From: Agapanthus africanus
Taxonomy: Eukaryota; Streptophyta; Magnoliopsida; Asparagales; Amaryllidaceae
NCBI GenBank assembly: GCA_030015575.1
Contig: CM057340.1
Span: 749,525,632 to 749,589,631 of the forward strand
Reading direction: 5' to 3'
Length of the DNA: 64,000 bases
Below the pieces are notes generated by a model, which was given only the letters and a program-made list of their open reading frames with translations, was not told the origin of the DNA and searched no databases. The position numbers were made by a program, and so were the translations under genes. This document shows, piece by piece, positions 30,898-41,316 of this stretch; position 1 is the first letter of the stretch; each line of letters starts with the position of its first letter.

Positions 30898-33800
30898 CCC
30901 ATCCTCCTGCCTAGATATTACACAGAAGGCTTGAAAAGGCTATTGAAGAGCCAAGGGATACCCTTCAAGCAGACCGCTCGAAAAGCTAAGTTCTACGACA
31001 GGATCTGGAACGTTTCTGGAACTCAGCGCAAGTTGCCCAACGGGAGAATGGAAGCAATCGGGCTTGGATACGTTCGATCCAAGAGACGGGAGCTACTCCG
31101 CGACTGCTATGTCATACATGACTTTGATGAAGAAGGGGATGCTCAATGGGAAGACGCTAACCCTGAGCTAGAAAAAGTCCCCGACGTAAAAATGCCCAGT
31201 CCGTCGTTCGAAGTGCAAATGGACAATCTTATAAGGGAAGCTGGTCAAAAAGTCCGAGACGACCACAATCGCGAAATGGCTATCTATGAGAAAACCAGGA
31301 CGCAACGCCTTCTTCAACAGGCCGCGAAAGATGAAAATGCCGCTCCCTGTCAACCTGTTATAAAAAAGACCCAACGCAGAGGCAGAAACAAGTCAAAAAG
31401 CGGAAAAGACATTCAGCAGCAACAAAGCGGGACCAAGAAGTCACGCGAACGGGAATCGAGCGGTCCGGATTTGTCCCTTATGAAGAAGATGAGTCGAGCA
31501 TGCTCTTTTCCTCAAGACAAGACAAAGAAGATACTTGACCTAGCTATAAAACACCAAATGATTACACTTCCGGAGTCTAAGCACCCCGAACAAGCGGGCG
31601 AAGTTTTACACCCGAACTATTGCTATTATCACAGGGTAATAGGACACCCTCTCGAAGATTGCTTCACCTTCAAGAATTGGGTCGAAGATCAGTATCAGCT
31701 CGGCAAATTCGCTCTATCTGACAGCTGGAGGGTAACGCCGCCACAGAAGCATGAACCCAAAGCCACGAGAGCAAAACCAGATCTACATCGATCATGGAAG
31801 CGGGCTCGTACTTGTCATATGATAACAATATCAAAAGAAGACCCTGAGGATATGGATGATCTTCCTTGGTGCTTCGAAAACAGCGATGACGGGGTGATCT
31901 CAAAATTTTCACCAGCGCCGAAAGAGCTGGAAGATGGAATACACACTACTGCAGATAACCTCAAGAAGATTGATTTGGGAACGGCAAGCGACCCGCGACC
32001 CATATTCGTCAGTGAGCTGCTATCTGAAGAAAGGGTGGCTACGTTAAAAGACGTGCTTATGCAGCATAGAGATTGCTTCACATGGAGCTATTCCGAAATG
32101 CCAGGATTAGATCCAGAGATCGCGGTCCACAAACTAACGATATCCCCAGACATCAAGCCAATCAAACAAGCACCGAGAAGAATGCGGGTCGAGCTTGAGA
32201 TGAGCATTAACGCCGAGGTCAAGAAGCTGATCGACTCTGGGTTTATCCAGGAGGTTCAGTACCCTGATTGGATCGCTAACATCATTCCGGTGATGAAGAA
32301 GAATGGGACGGTGCGCATATGCGTCGACTTCCGGGATCTCAATAAAGCCTGCCCGAAGAACGATTTCCCAGTACCGGTCACCGAGCTGATGATAGATAAC
32401 ACGTCCACTCATGAGGTTTTCTGTTTCATGGACGGCTCATCAGGATATAATCAGATAAAGATGCATCCCGAAGACCAGAAGCACACTGCTTTCCGGACCC
32501 CTTTGGGTATATTCTGCTACAAGGTGATGCCCTTCGGTTTAAAGAACGCCGGTGCCACCTATCAAAGGGCCATGACAAAGATCTTCGATGACCTTATACA
32601 TGAAATCGTCGAATGCTATATCAACGACCTCGTGGTTAAGAGCAAATCATACGAGGAGCATTTAGAGCATCTGAAGACCGTATTTCGACGCCTTCGACAA
32701 TACAACTTGAAGATGAACCCTCTCAAGTGCGCATTCGGAGTTTCCTCAGGCAAATTCCTAGGATTCATCGTCCGACACCGAGGTATCGAGATAGATCCGT
32801 CAAAGATCAAGGCGATCATGGAAATGCCTCCGCCAAAGACTCTTAAGCAATTGCGATCTCTCCAAGGAAAGCTCGCGTATATCTGGCGATTGATAGCCAA
32901 TTTTTCAGGCAAGTGCCGCCCTTACAGTCATCTGATGAAGAAGGGAACCCCATTCGTTTGGGATCACAAATGCCAAGACGCACTGGACAAAATCAAGCAA
33001 TACCTGCAGAATCCGCCAGTGTTGGCTGCTCCGGTCAAGGGAAAGCCTCTCATTCTTTATACAACTGTCCTCGAAGGTTCTTTAGGCGCATTATGGGCAC
33101 AAGAAAATGACCAAGGGAAAGAAAGAGCTCTCTATTACTTAAGTCGAGTTCTCCTGGGGGCAGAAAGCAACTACTCCCCCATCGAAAAATACTGCCTGGC
33201 GTTGATCTTCGCGATAATAAAGCTCAAGCACTATGCGTTGGCGCATGAAGTCCGTCTCATTTCGAAGGTGGACCCCCTTAAATATTTAATGTCAAAGGCC
33301 ATATTGACAGGGAGACCCGCTAAATGGGCCTTGCTCTTAATGGAGTTTTCGATAACCTATCAGCCTCTTAAGGCAGTGAAAGGCCAGGCCATCGCCGACT
33401 TCCTCGCCGAGCATCTAATACCAGTCGATTCCCCTCTGAATTGTGAGCTGCCAGACGAACAAGCGTTTGATGCGATCGACGGTAGTAATACCCGATGGGA
33501 ACTCTATTTTGATGGAGCGTCTTCCATGAAGAAGCGCAAACAAAGCACCCCTATAATCAAATCGGGGGTAGGCCTCATCTTCGTAACTCCACAAGGAGGG
33601 ATAATGCGCTTTGCTTTCTCCTTAACAGAGCCGAGGACGAACAATGAAGCCGAATACGAAGCTTTAATAGCAGGCCTCGAGATCGCCATCGACATGGGAA
33701 TTGAAAACCTCCTCATATATGGAGATTCTCAACTGGTCGTCAGTCAGGTAAATGGCGACTACCAAACGTGCAAACCCGAATTGGTAAAGTATGGTGAGAG

Positions 33801-34368
33801 AGTACAGCAATTGCTGACTCAAATCCCCTCCTACATGCTGGAAAGCATACCGCGCGTGGAAAATAGCAAAGCAGATGCACTAGCTAAGCTCGCTAAAGAA
33901 CTGGCCGACGAGAACCTCGATGACGTAAGAATCATGGTACAAAGCCGTCGGGTGCTTGCCCCAACAGAAATATCTCCGGAATCACCCGAAGAAAAGGGAG
34001 CGACTGAGCAAATGGTTATGCAAATAAAAGACCAGGAAAAGGCTGAGGATTGGAGAGAAGCCTTTATAGACTACTTCAAATCCAGTCGAACACCTGAAGA
34101 TGCGTCCTCAAGACATCAGCTTATGAAACGAGCTCTGTCTTTCGCCTTCGTCAATGATACTCTGTACACGAGGTCGTTTGATTCTCTGTGGTTGAGATGT
34201 CTAGGACCTGAAGAGGCGAAAAGAGTCGTTCAGGAAGTTCACGACGGACTCTGCGGTTCTCACCAAGAAGGCCCGAAGATGAAATTGAAGATTAAACAGA
34301 TAGGCTACTATTGGCCCACGATGATTCAGGACTGCCTCGAATATGCGAATCAATGCCACTCATGCTAG
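30898..34368 (+). pseudogene. D2 pol: knuckle module, RT, RNase H, second RNase H, integrase N-terminus
   Basis: One frame of about 1150 codons. Order: linker with 'RIWNVSG'; a third knuckle-like module (Y-C-Y-Y-H-x4-G-H-x4-D-C, about 31618-31665); RT (about 32200-32800) with 'VRICVDFRDLNKACP' and 'MPFGLKNAGATYQ'; Ty3 RNase H (about 33000-33270); archaeal-type RNase H (about 33495-33900) with 'YFDGASS', 'NNEAEYEAL' and 'YGDSQLV', apparently intact; integrase zinc finger. The RT catalytic box is Y-I-N-D (32617-32628): AAC replaces the first Asp codon. TAG 34366-34368 replaces a Gln codon and 12 bp later element E interrupts integrase at the GGGAC site. Two RNase H domains in a row are the Tat hallmark. 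Confidence 0.9.
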
Positions 34369-34375
34369 ATTCATT

Positions 34376-34380
34376 GGGAC
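34376..34380 (+). other. Putative target site of E (GGGAC)
   Basis: D1's uninterrupted integrase has the corresponding GGGAC followed by TTTATCC (13856 onward), whereas D2 switches here to TGTTCCCGCC, the E LTR start. The second copy would lie outside the window. Confidence 0.6.
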
Positions 34381-34649
34381 TGTTCCCGCCAAAAATTTCT
34401 GCGCAAAAGAGTCTAAGGTATCAAATGGCAGCGATACGCTTAAGGAAATGCGAACCAGTATCTTCCGGCCTGTATTTTGATAAACTCCCAATGGAGGAAC
34501 TATTAAATTCTGATGATATTGGAATCATCTCGAAAAACCCTTCGATTTGATATATTATGGGCTTCATAATTCATTCGGGATCAAAAGTTATGAGCAAATA
34601 TGCTATGCACTGTTCCCTGATTAAAAATCAGGAATTACCTCAATGAGGT

Positions 34650-34960
34650 ATCACGTGCTCACACGTGACCAATGGTCTCATGTTGACACGCGATAGTTAA
34701 AACAGAAATAAAAATAATGGCTGAAGAAGGACCCAATTGGGGGTCACGAGCTCACACGTGACCAATGGTCACGTGTTGACACGTGACAATCGAAACAGAA
34801 ATGAAATAATAAACGGCTGAAGGAAATACCTCAATGAGGTGTCACGTGCTCACACGTGACCAATGGTCACGTGTTGACACGTGATGGTTAAAACTGAACC
34901 GTAAGTAAATGCTGAGAAAAGGACTCAATTGGGGGTCACGTGCCAGCACGTGACAGGTTT
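34650..34960. repeat. CACGTG-containing repeats in the E LTR
   Basis: The phrase GTCACGTG...CACACGTGACC and its partner GTTGACACGTGA recur four times with spacing of 90-115 bp; the clearest inverted repeat is GTCACGTG/CACGTGAC (34936-34955) with a 4-nt loop. CACGTG is also the core of plant G-box elements. Confidence 0.8.
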
Positions 34961-35265
34961 TGAAAGCCTTACAGATTAATAGAATTAAAATTCTAAAATT
35001 TTCTAAATCTTTCCAAACACAAAAGGTCTATGGGGAACCGTTGAATTAAAAATCCAAGGGTGATAAAAATCACCAATTTATGGGAAAATCTTAGACAAGG
35101 AAAGATTTCCCTAAATCTCACCAAGAATAACAAACAGAATATCTTTTGGATTTAAAATCCAACGGTGAATAAAATTCACTGAATGATCTAAAGGCTCATA
35201 TTAAATATGAAAACAAATCAAATATTTCAATGAAAGATTTGCAAAACAAATTGATTCTTTTCTTT

Positions 35266-35281
35266 CTCCTATAAATAGGAG
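35266..35281 (+). promoter_or_regulatory. TATA box of the E LTR inside a palindrome
   Basis: CTCCTATAAATAGGAG: arms CTCCTA/TAGGAG enclose TATAAATA. Same layout as in the D and F LTRs although the arms differ. Confidence 0.7.
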
Positions 35282-35330
35282 CCAAGAAGAGAAGAGAAGG
35301 GATCTACCTTTTAGAGAGAAGAACAGAGAG

Positions 35331-35810
35331 GAGAATTTAATTCTCAAGAGAGAAGAAAAGAAAGGAGAATTTAATTCTCAACAAAGAAAACCCTATGTGA
35401 AAAAAGAAAGGGAATCAAAACTTCAAACAGAGAATTTAATTCTCAAAATCCAAGAGTTTAACTCTTATACAAAAAAGAACTTAGTTCTTCTTCTGGTTGA
35501 AGATCTGCACAGAGCTCATCTCCCCATAAGTTGAGAATTTAATTCTCATCGGGTCGAGATCCTGCCATGCAAATCCTAAACTTAGAAGAGGAATTGAGTT
35601 TTGAGAATTTAATTCTCCCAAAACAAATTAGGGTTTAACCCTATATGAGAATTTAATTCTCCAAACTCACAGGAATTTAATTCCTTCAAGACGGACAGAA
35701 TTAGGGTTTAACCCTACTCAAGAATTTAATTCTTTTACATATATGGGAATTTAATTCCTCTGAAAAGAAAATTAGGGTTCAACCCTATGAAGAATTTAAT
35801 TCTTAAAAGA
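35331..35810. repeat. GAGAATTTAATTCTC-type palindrome array in the E LTR
   Basis: About ten palindromes with a TTTAA centre and varying arms: GAGAATTTAATTCTC (35331-35345, 35365-35379 and further copies), AGAGTTTAACTCT, AGGGTTTAACCCT, GGAATTTAATTCC and AAGAATTTAATTCTT. Spacing is irregular (30-60 bp). Confidence 0.85.
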
Positions 35811-36079
35811 TAAAGAGATTTTCAAGCATGCAAAGAACAAAGGTCCCGTGTCCCCACATGACTCCTGAAAAGATCCCCAAAAAAAAAGAAGAACAAGGTT
35901 TTGAGGCAATGCCTCACGTGCTTTCACGTGACCTCCAAGACAAAGGGAATAAAAGCAAGGGAAATCTAAGCTTTGGGCGCTCTCACGTGCTACCACGTGA
36001 CCCCTTAGCAAACGTTTTAACAGTCAGCGCATAAATCCCCATCACGTGTCAACACGTGATGCTTGAAATAAAAATGAAA

Positions 36080-36550
36080 AGTGTTTAACACTTATTCGCA
36101 GATTTGAGGATAAAACAAAGGAGATCTGGCTCCACATTTAGGGCGCCCTCACGTGTCCCCACGTGACCCCTAACAAATCCCTTTAATATCCAATGGATGG
36201 ATGCCTATCATGTGCCCACACGTGATGGCCAGGAAATGAAAAGTGTTTAACACTTAATTGCAGAACGAAAAAAAGGGATCTGGTCCTCCCTTTGGGCGCT
36301 CTCACGTGTCCACGCGTGATCCCTCTGTCTTTAGTGTTTAACATTAATTTGGGGATTATATTTCCAGTGTTTAACACTGATTGTTTCTAGTGTTTAACAC
36401 TAAATTGAAGATTATATTTCCAGTGTTTAACACTGATTGTCTTTTAGTGTTTAACACTAATTTGAGAATCTTACTTTCCATTGTTTAACACTATTATTCT
36501 CTAGTGTTTAACACTAATCTAAAAGCATTATTTCTAGTGTTTAACACTGC
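36080..36550. repeat. AGTGTTTAACACT palindrome array in the E LTR
   Basis: About ten near-identical 13-bp palindromes, for example 36080-36092, 36366-36378, 36389-36401, 36422-36434, 36446-36458 and 36503-36515, with 10-130 bp between copies. Spacers are not conserved, so it is not an ordinary tandem array. Confidence 0.85.
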
Positions 36551-37539
36551 TGCTCCCTATTGTCTAAACACTATTTTTGGCCAACCTGGCTAATTTTCCA
36601 GAGGCAAAGCCCCTCCTTCAATTGAATCTCAAAATTGAGGAAATCAAAGACAAAAGGTTGTCAGAGCCCCCAAACCTCTGTTTAGCACTGCTGAATGATG
36701 AGGGGCTAAACCCAGACAAATGTCTAATGGCCCAAAGGGCCAATATTTCAAACATAATTGAACTTAGCCCAAACTGGCCGTAAGTCCTCAAATCATCTTG
36801 AACTGAGCACATCTGCTCTTTCAACCAACTCATCGGTTCAAGGGTACATCTCTGAACTCCTCTGATATTTGACGTTGTAATCCTTCAACGTCTTCAGAAA
36901 GGCGACGGGTCCCGACAGCCATACATTTTATTGGACCACTATGTCCCTAAACTGGCAATGGACCACTATGTCCCTAAACTAGAACAATAGAGCCCCCAAA
37001 TGCTCTTTTGTCGGATCTAAACGATTCCGTTAAGTTGATCTTAGTCTCAAATTAGACTAACGTATCCTTAACAAACGTTTGAGTTGATCTTAGCCTCAAA
37101 TATGGCTAACGTATCCTCAAACCAAAGCCCCAAACCCAAATCTAAGAAAATACGGATTTGGACTAATCCACGTCCTACGGGCGACGACATAAATTAGTCT
37201 CCGTATACAATCCATGGGCAACCACAAACAAAACAAACACCCACGACACGAAATGAAATTCTGGAGAAGGAGAAAGTTGTTACCGCGATGCGGTAGCGTA
37301 ATTAACTGCAGGGGATTGCGCCTGCAGGGAAGAGCGTCCCCACAATCAAAAACCCCTCATGCGAGGGGGAATCTGACGAAGTCTGCTACATCGGCCGCAT
37401 CCGTTTAAACCTTCGATACATGGTGCCATAAATCAACTTGGCATCTTCGGAGTGGTGGACGGATAGCACCAATTAGCATCTTCCCCGAATCTCAGGCAAG
37501 ACGTTCTGTCTTGCGCGTCTTTCGGAGGGGAACAGATTC

Positions 37540-37558
37540 TGGCACGCCCGGTGGGACC
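37540..37558 (+). promoter_or_regulatory. Primer-binding site of E
   Basis: TGGCACGCCCGGTGGGACC five bases after the LTR end, identical in D1 and D2. Confidence 0.75.
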
Positions 37559-37683
37559 TTTTCCCCTTTCCACTCCACACTTCGTGTGGCGTGTACGCGA
37601 ACGAATCGCGGTTCGCTATGGTTGCCTGTGGATTCGAGGTACTAAGATTTGGTGTTTAGCTCCGTGCAGAAAACAGAAGATCA

Positions 37684-38490
37684 ATGGTTTCAAACTGCAC
37701 TAACTGCAACTGCAACTCTCATTCCGTCCCGTCCGGAGGAGTGATTTATGGGCCCCAAGCGGCCTCTATCTTTGCTATGCCGGTGGAGCATGTAACTCAG
37801 GCCACCACTGGGCTATTCTTCGGGACCATGCTCCCGCCAATGAGCTTCACCGCTCCTATGCCAACACCGGAAGCTCCCAAGAAGTCGGTCTTCGATCGGC
37901 TTACAGCTACTGCGGCCCCTCTCAACGGGTCGTCCAACTCCAGCTCCTCGGTCTTCGCCAGACTGGGCCAAAATTCCTGTGGGCCCACAGTGAAGCCTGC
38001 AATCCCAGAGAAGGTTGTTCCGAAGAGGATAGCCATCCCTGCTCCTGAAGTCGTCAAGGCGGCTACTCCTACCAAAGGGTCGGTCTTTACAAGATTGACT
38101 GTTCCGGCTCCCGCTACGGTTCCTGTCCCTGCTCAGAAGACAATTTTCAACCAATTGGATACTGATTCTCAAAGGACATCAGTCTTCAACAGGCTGACGC
38201 CAGCAACAACGCTTCATCTGGACAGGGGGCAAGATAAAGCCATCCCCATCGCCGAACCAGCCCCATCTGCACGACATGCTCGCCGTCGCTACTGGCTCCG
38301 AGTAAGGAAGGCTGGGGGCAACTCCCCGTCTGGGTTAACTCCACCAGCCCTAACGGTGGAAGTTGATGCTGCTGTTCCAACTGGAAACAACTTTGAACTA
38401 CTTAACAGGGTGCGCAGGAATTCGTCAACTGCTGTGCTGAAAAGATCTTCTCTACCAATGGAGAACGCTACAAAGGCGAAGCTGGAGCAG
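37684..38490 (+). pseudogene. E gag, N-terminal part (interrupted by B)
   Basis: Starts at ATG 37684 with a Cys/Asn-rich opening. It then has five repeats of an S-V-F-x-R-L type motif (KKSVFDRLT, SSVFARLG, GSVFTRLT, KTIFNQL, TSVFNRLT) in a Pro/Ala linker, then a basic patch 'ARHARRRYW'. The 269 codons to 38490 are free of stops. At 38491 the LTR of element B begins, and the few extra codons of open frame beyond it belong to B. The gag frame resumes exactly at 44408 after one copy of the AGCAG duplication. Confidence 0.88.
38486..38490 (+). other. Target duplication of B, left copy (AGCAG)
   Basis: AGCAG precedes the B 5' LTR and is repeated at 44403-44407 after the 3' LTR. Removing B and one copy restores the E gag frame, which confirms the boundaries. 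Confidence 0.93.
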
Positions 38491-39047
38491 TGTTCAGTTG
38501 ATTAAACTACACATTTATTATTACATTTTTCCTACTATTTCTATATTAAAAAAGGTCTTTATTATAATATATCATACATATGAGGGTTTATTTGTAAAAA
38601 TACTATTTTCCATGTGTTGATATATTATAATTAGCATTTGGTAGGAAAATGTATATAATATTATTGACCTAATCCTAGTAGAACTAAGTCTACTAAATAT
38701 TATTTGTTGAGTTGTTGTATAGAATTTTCTGGTCTAAAATCAAGGAAATCAAGTTGTTAAAGCTAACCTGCCTAATTAAGAAATCAAAATTAAGAAATCA
38801 ATTCTGGCAGATGAAAAGAAAAGATTTCCAAATTCTGAAGGTTCCAAGGATCGCCACATGTCACAACGAGCCAGCCCCAGAAGTTTGATTAACGGAGCTG
38901 ATCATCAGGCCGTGGATCCGCGGCATGAGCCCCTTGATGCCGCGGATCCGCCGCGTAGTTGAAGAGTTAGGGGCTGAAATTTTTAGGTTGGATCATAACT
39001 GCTATTCCCCAATTTAGGCATCTAAATTTTTGGTTTTTGGAGTATCA
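38491..39047 (+). repeat. 5' LTR of B, internally deleted
   Basis: 557 bp against 1436 bp for the 3' LTR. The two are nearly identical up to GGAGTA (39044). The 3' LTR then continues TAAATAAGG (its TATA box) for some 880 bp more, while here the sequence jumps to TCA and the primer-binding site. The deletion thus removes the TATA box, the transcription start and all downstream LTR sequence. Confidence 0.87.
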
Positions 39048-39049
39048 AA

Positions 39050-39067
39050 TGGCGCCGTTGCCGAGGA
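39050..39067 (+). promoter_or_regulatory. Primer-binding site of B
   Basis: TGGCGCCGTTGCCGAGGA, two bases after the LTR end. It matches the tRNA-Asp type site used by Athila elements except for A in place of G at one position. Confidence 0.8.
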
Positions 39068-39876
39068 TACGTGCGTAATTTTTTATTCTTGCTATTTGTG
39101 TTGAATTCCTGACGATTCATATCATTATTAAAACAAAACTGCAAACTGCATATTTAACGATTTGCGTGTGAATTTTGCGAGGGAATCTGGAGTCACGGAC
39201 TTGAGGAAACAGGAGATCTAGGGTTTCACACTTCTCTGGTATCTTTCTTAACTCCTTCTCTCTCCTCTAAAATCCAATAAAATCTATTTTCTGCAGGATT
39301 CTTTGCAAAATATTGCCGCTCAAAAATCTTTTTGCAAGTTCTATTTTGCGGTTTGTTTTTGCATATTTTAATATGGATTTTTAAGGGGCAAGACCAAATC
39401 CAGATTAGGTGGGGATTTCATCACCCTTCCTAAGCCCCACAAATCACAAACCGAGCATCTGCACCAACCCTACATTAATTTAAAAAATATCTAGAGCAGA
39501 CTCTAAGGACTGTCGCGCTCAATAAGGACAGAGGAAGGTCGTGGGTAATCTATCGCCTATCCGCATTACTTTTGTGGTGTCTAGGCAAGTGTGTCTAAGG
39601 TAAGTGGTTACTTAATTAGGACTACTACTTATGTAGGGGACAACCTCCCACTTACCTGGCACTTACCTGGCTACAAGAGTAGTAAGGAGGCGGTAGAGGA
39701 TTTATCCTGCGGCTTGTCTTTTGGAAGTCTAGGAGCGGTCTAGAGACTGACCTAGGTAACCTTAGTTTCCGGGTTGTTTGTGCATTTTTGTGTGATTTGT
39801 CTAAATCCGTCATTTTTCAAAACAAACCAATTATTTTCTCCCCTTTTTACCCCTTCCCCCTTCTTCTTTTCTTATA
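39068..39876 (+). other. Leader of B
   Basis: Noncoding. Contains several inverted repeats (for example around 39729-39764) and no start codon in a useful frame before 39877. Nothing else recognised. Confidence 0.6.
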
Positions 39877-41316
39877 ATGAGTGACCTAAACAGAAGAACA
39901 CTTGCCGAGTTTTGCTGTCCACAACCAGATATCTCTTGTTTTGGTAATCCCTTCGGTATACCGTCCGGCTCTTCCATGTCCTTAAGAGATCATATAGAAC
40001 AAGAAGAAAGAAACAGTTGGCCACCTCAGTCTAGGACTTATCAACCGTATCCTAATCCTATACCTGTTTCAGTTGATACCCAGAGTGAGGAAGCCCCTAG
40101 ACGAATGTCCATTACTGAGCACATAGCTAGGGCTAGAAGCCAAAGTTTAAACCCGGACCAATATCAACCATCACCACCACTGTCCAGAGAAGAGTTTGAT
40201 ATGCGGTTTGTGGCATATAAGATGTCTATTGAAAATAGCCAACCAACCAACCCATATTAATATTCTTCTTATCATAATATTGATCCTACTCCTACCCAAG
40301 TTCCGCAACCATTCTATTCCTATCAATCCAATCCGACTTTTCCACCTTCTCTAGACAGTTCTTCTAATCAGTCATTTGAGAATTTTAATTATCCACAGGA
40401 ATTTCAATCTTATACTGAAACCCCTTATCAACCCAAGACTAGTCTGGAGCAGACATTAGAAAAATTTCTGGAACTCTCGAACCAAATTAGGAAGGATTTG
40501 AGTAGTAAGACAGAACTGTACACCCTTCCTAATCAAACCTCCCCATTCCAAACTGAAATCCACAACTCCAGTTTCATAGATTCATCAAGTACACTAAATA
40601 GAATGACTGATAAGTTGTGTGACTTTGCAGTGTTTGATTTACCCGACTGTGAAGGGTCCATTTCAAGTGAAACCATACCCAACCCTTGTGATCTCTACAC
40701 CTCCACTCTTGAACCAAAACTGATTGAAAACCATACTTTTGATGAGGTGTTTGAGAATTTTAACCTTCACTTGAATGAGGTGATTGACATTGGGGATATA
40801 TTGATTGATGAACCCGAAATTTTGGATGATTTTGTCCTACCAATTCATCAAATCCTTTCACTTCCTTGTGGTCATCATCTTGAGCCTTTAATTCTTCCCG
40901 AATCCCAAATATGTCTTGAAGTTGATGATAAAGGTATACCCGAAGAAATACAGCCTCCATCTTCCACATCTGGTTCAGCAACACTCAACACACCAATTTG
41001 TTTACCCATTTCACCTTCTACTTTCTCCGGTTCTTCTTCTGTTCCTATAGTTTCAGTGAGTTTTGATAAATCACAATCCGTTAATTCAAGTTCAATAATA
41101 CCAAAAATTCAACTTGATTTGGATATTTTTGAAAATGAGATAGATGAGTTTTTCGAGTCCTCTACCTCAATGATTTTTTATGAATCAAGTAGGATAAATT
41201 CTGGCACAAAACTCTTTGACAGCAAAATGTTCAATCACACCATTGATAAAAGTTTTGAAGAACTTTTTGCTGACGAACTTGAATTTTTAAACATTATGGA
41301 TTTTGTGATTGATTAA
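39877..41316 (+). pseudogene. Single long frame of B, one in-frame stop; gag-start-like N-terminus, unknown remainder
   Basis: 480 codons from ATG 39877 to TAA 41314-41316 with a single internal TAA (40258-40260); the 79 codons between that stop and the next ATG (40498) stay open in the same frame. The N-terminus 'RRTLAEFCCPQ' is like the start of Athila gag. After that it is Ser/Pro/Asn-rich, then Asp/Glu/Ile-rich and without Cys-His knuckles or a recognisable capsid core. The second half repeats short acidic-hydrophobic phrases ('EILDDFVLP', 'LDIFENEIDEFFES', 'FADELEFLNIMDF'). No catalytic motif. It could be a degenerate gag derivative or an unrelated acquired frame; I cannot assign a function. 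Confidence 0.7.

Larger units (their letters stand above)
7800..34380 (+). mobile_element. Element D: tandem Tat-type Ty3/gypsy array with a shared LTR
   Basis: Structure: LTR 7800-10164, internal D1 10165-23802, LTR 23803-26188, internal D2 26189-34380 (cut by E). The middle LTR is followed directly by a primer-binding site and gag, not by a target duplication, so it serves as the 3' LTR of D1 and the 5' LTR of D2. Tat assignment rests on two consecutive RNase H domains in pol, no chromodomain, and an antisense gene between pol and the 3' LTR of D1. The left target sequence is CCATA (7795-7799); the right end is beyond the window. Confidence 0.85.
34381..37534 (+). repeat. 5' LTR of E
   Basis: TGTTCCCGCC ... 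GGGGAACA, 3154 bp. First kilobase: AT-rich with repeated CACGTG words (34650-34960; e.g. GTCACGTG/CACGTGAC). TATA inside a palindrome at 35266-35281. Then GAGAATTTAATTCTC words (35330-35810) and AGTGTTTAACACT words (36080-36550). The last part (36780-37534) matches the D LTR end. Start is fixed by the break in D integrase, end by the primer-binding site. The paired 3' LTR is not in the window. Confidence 0.8.
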
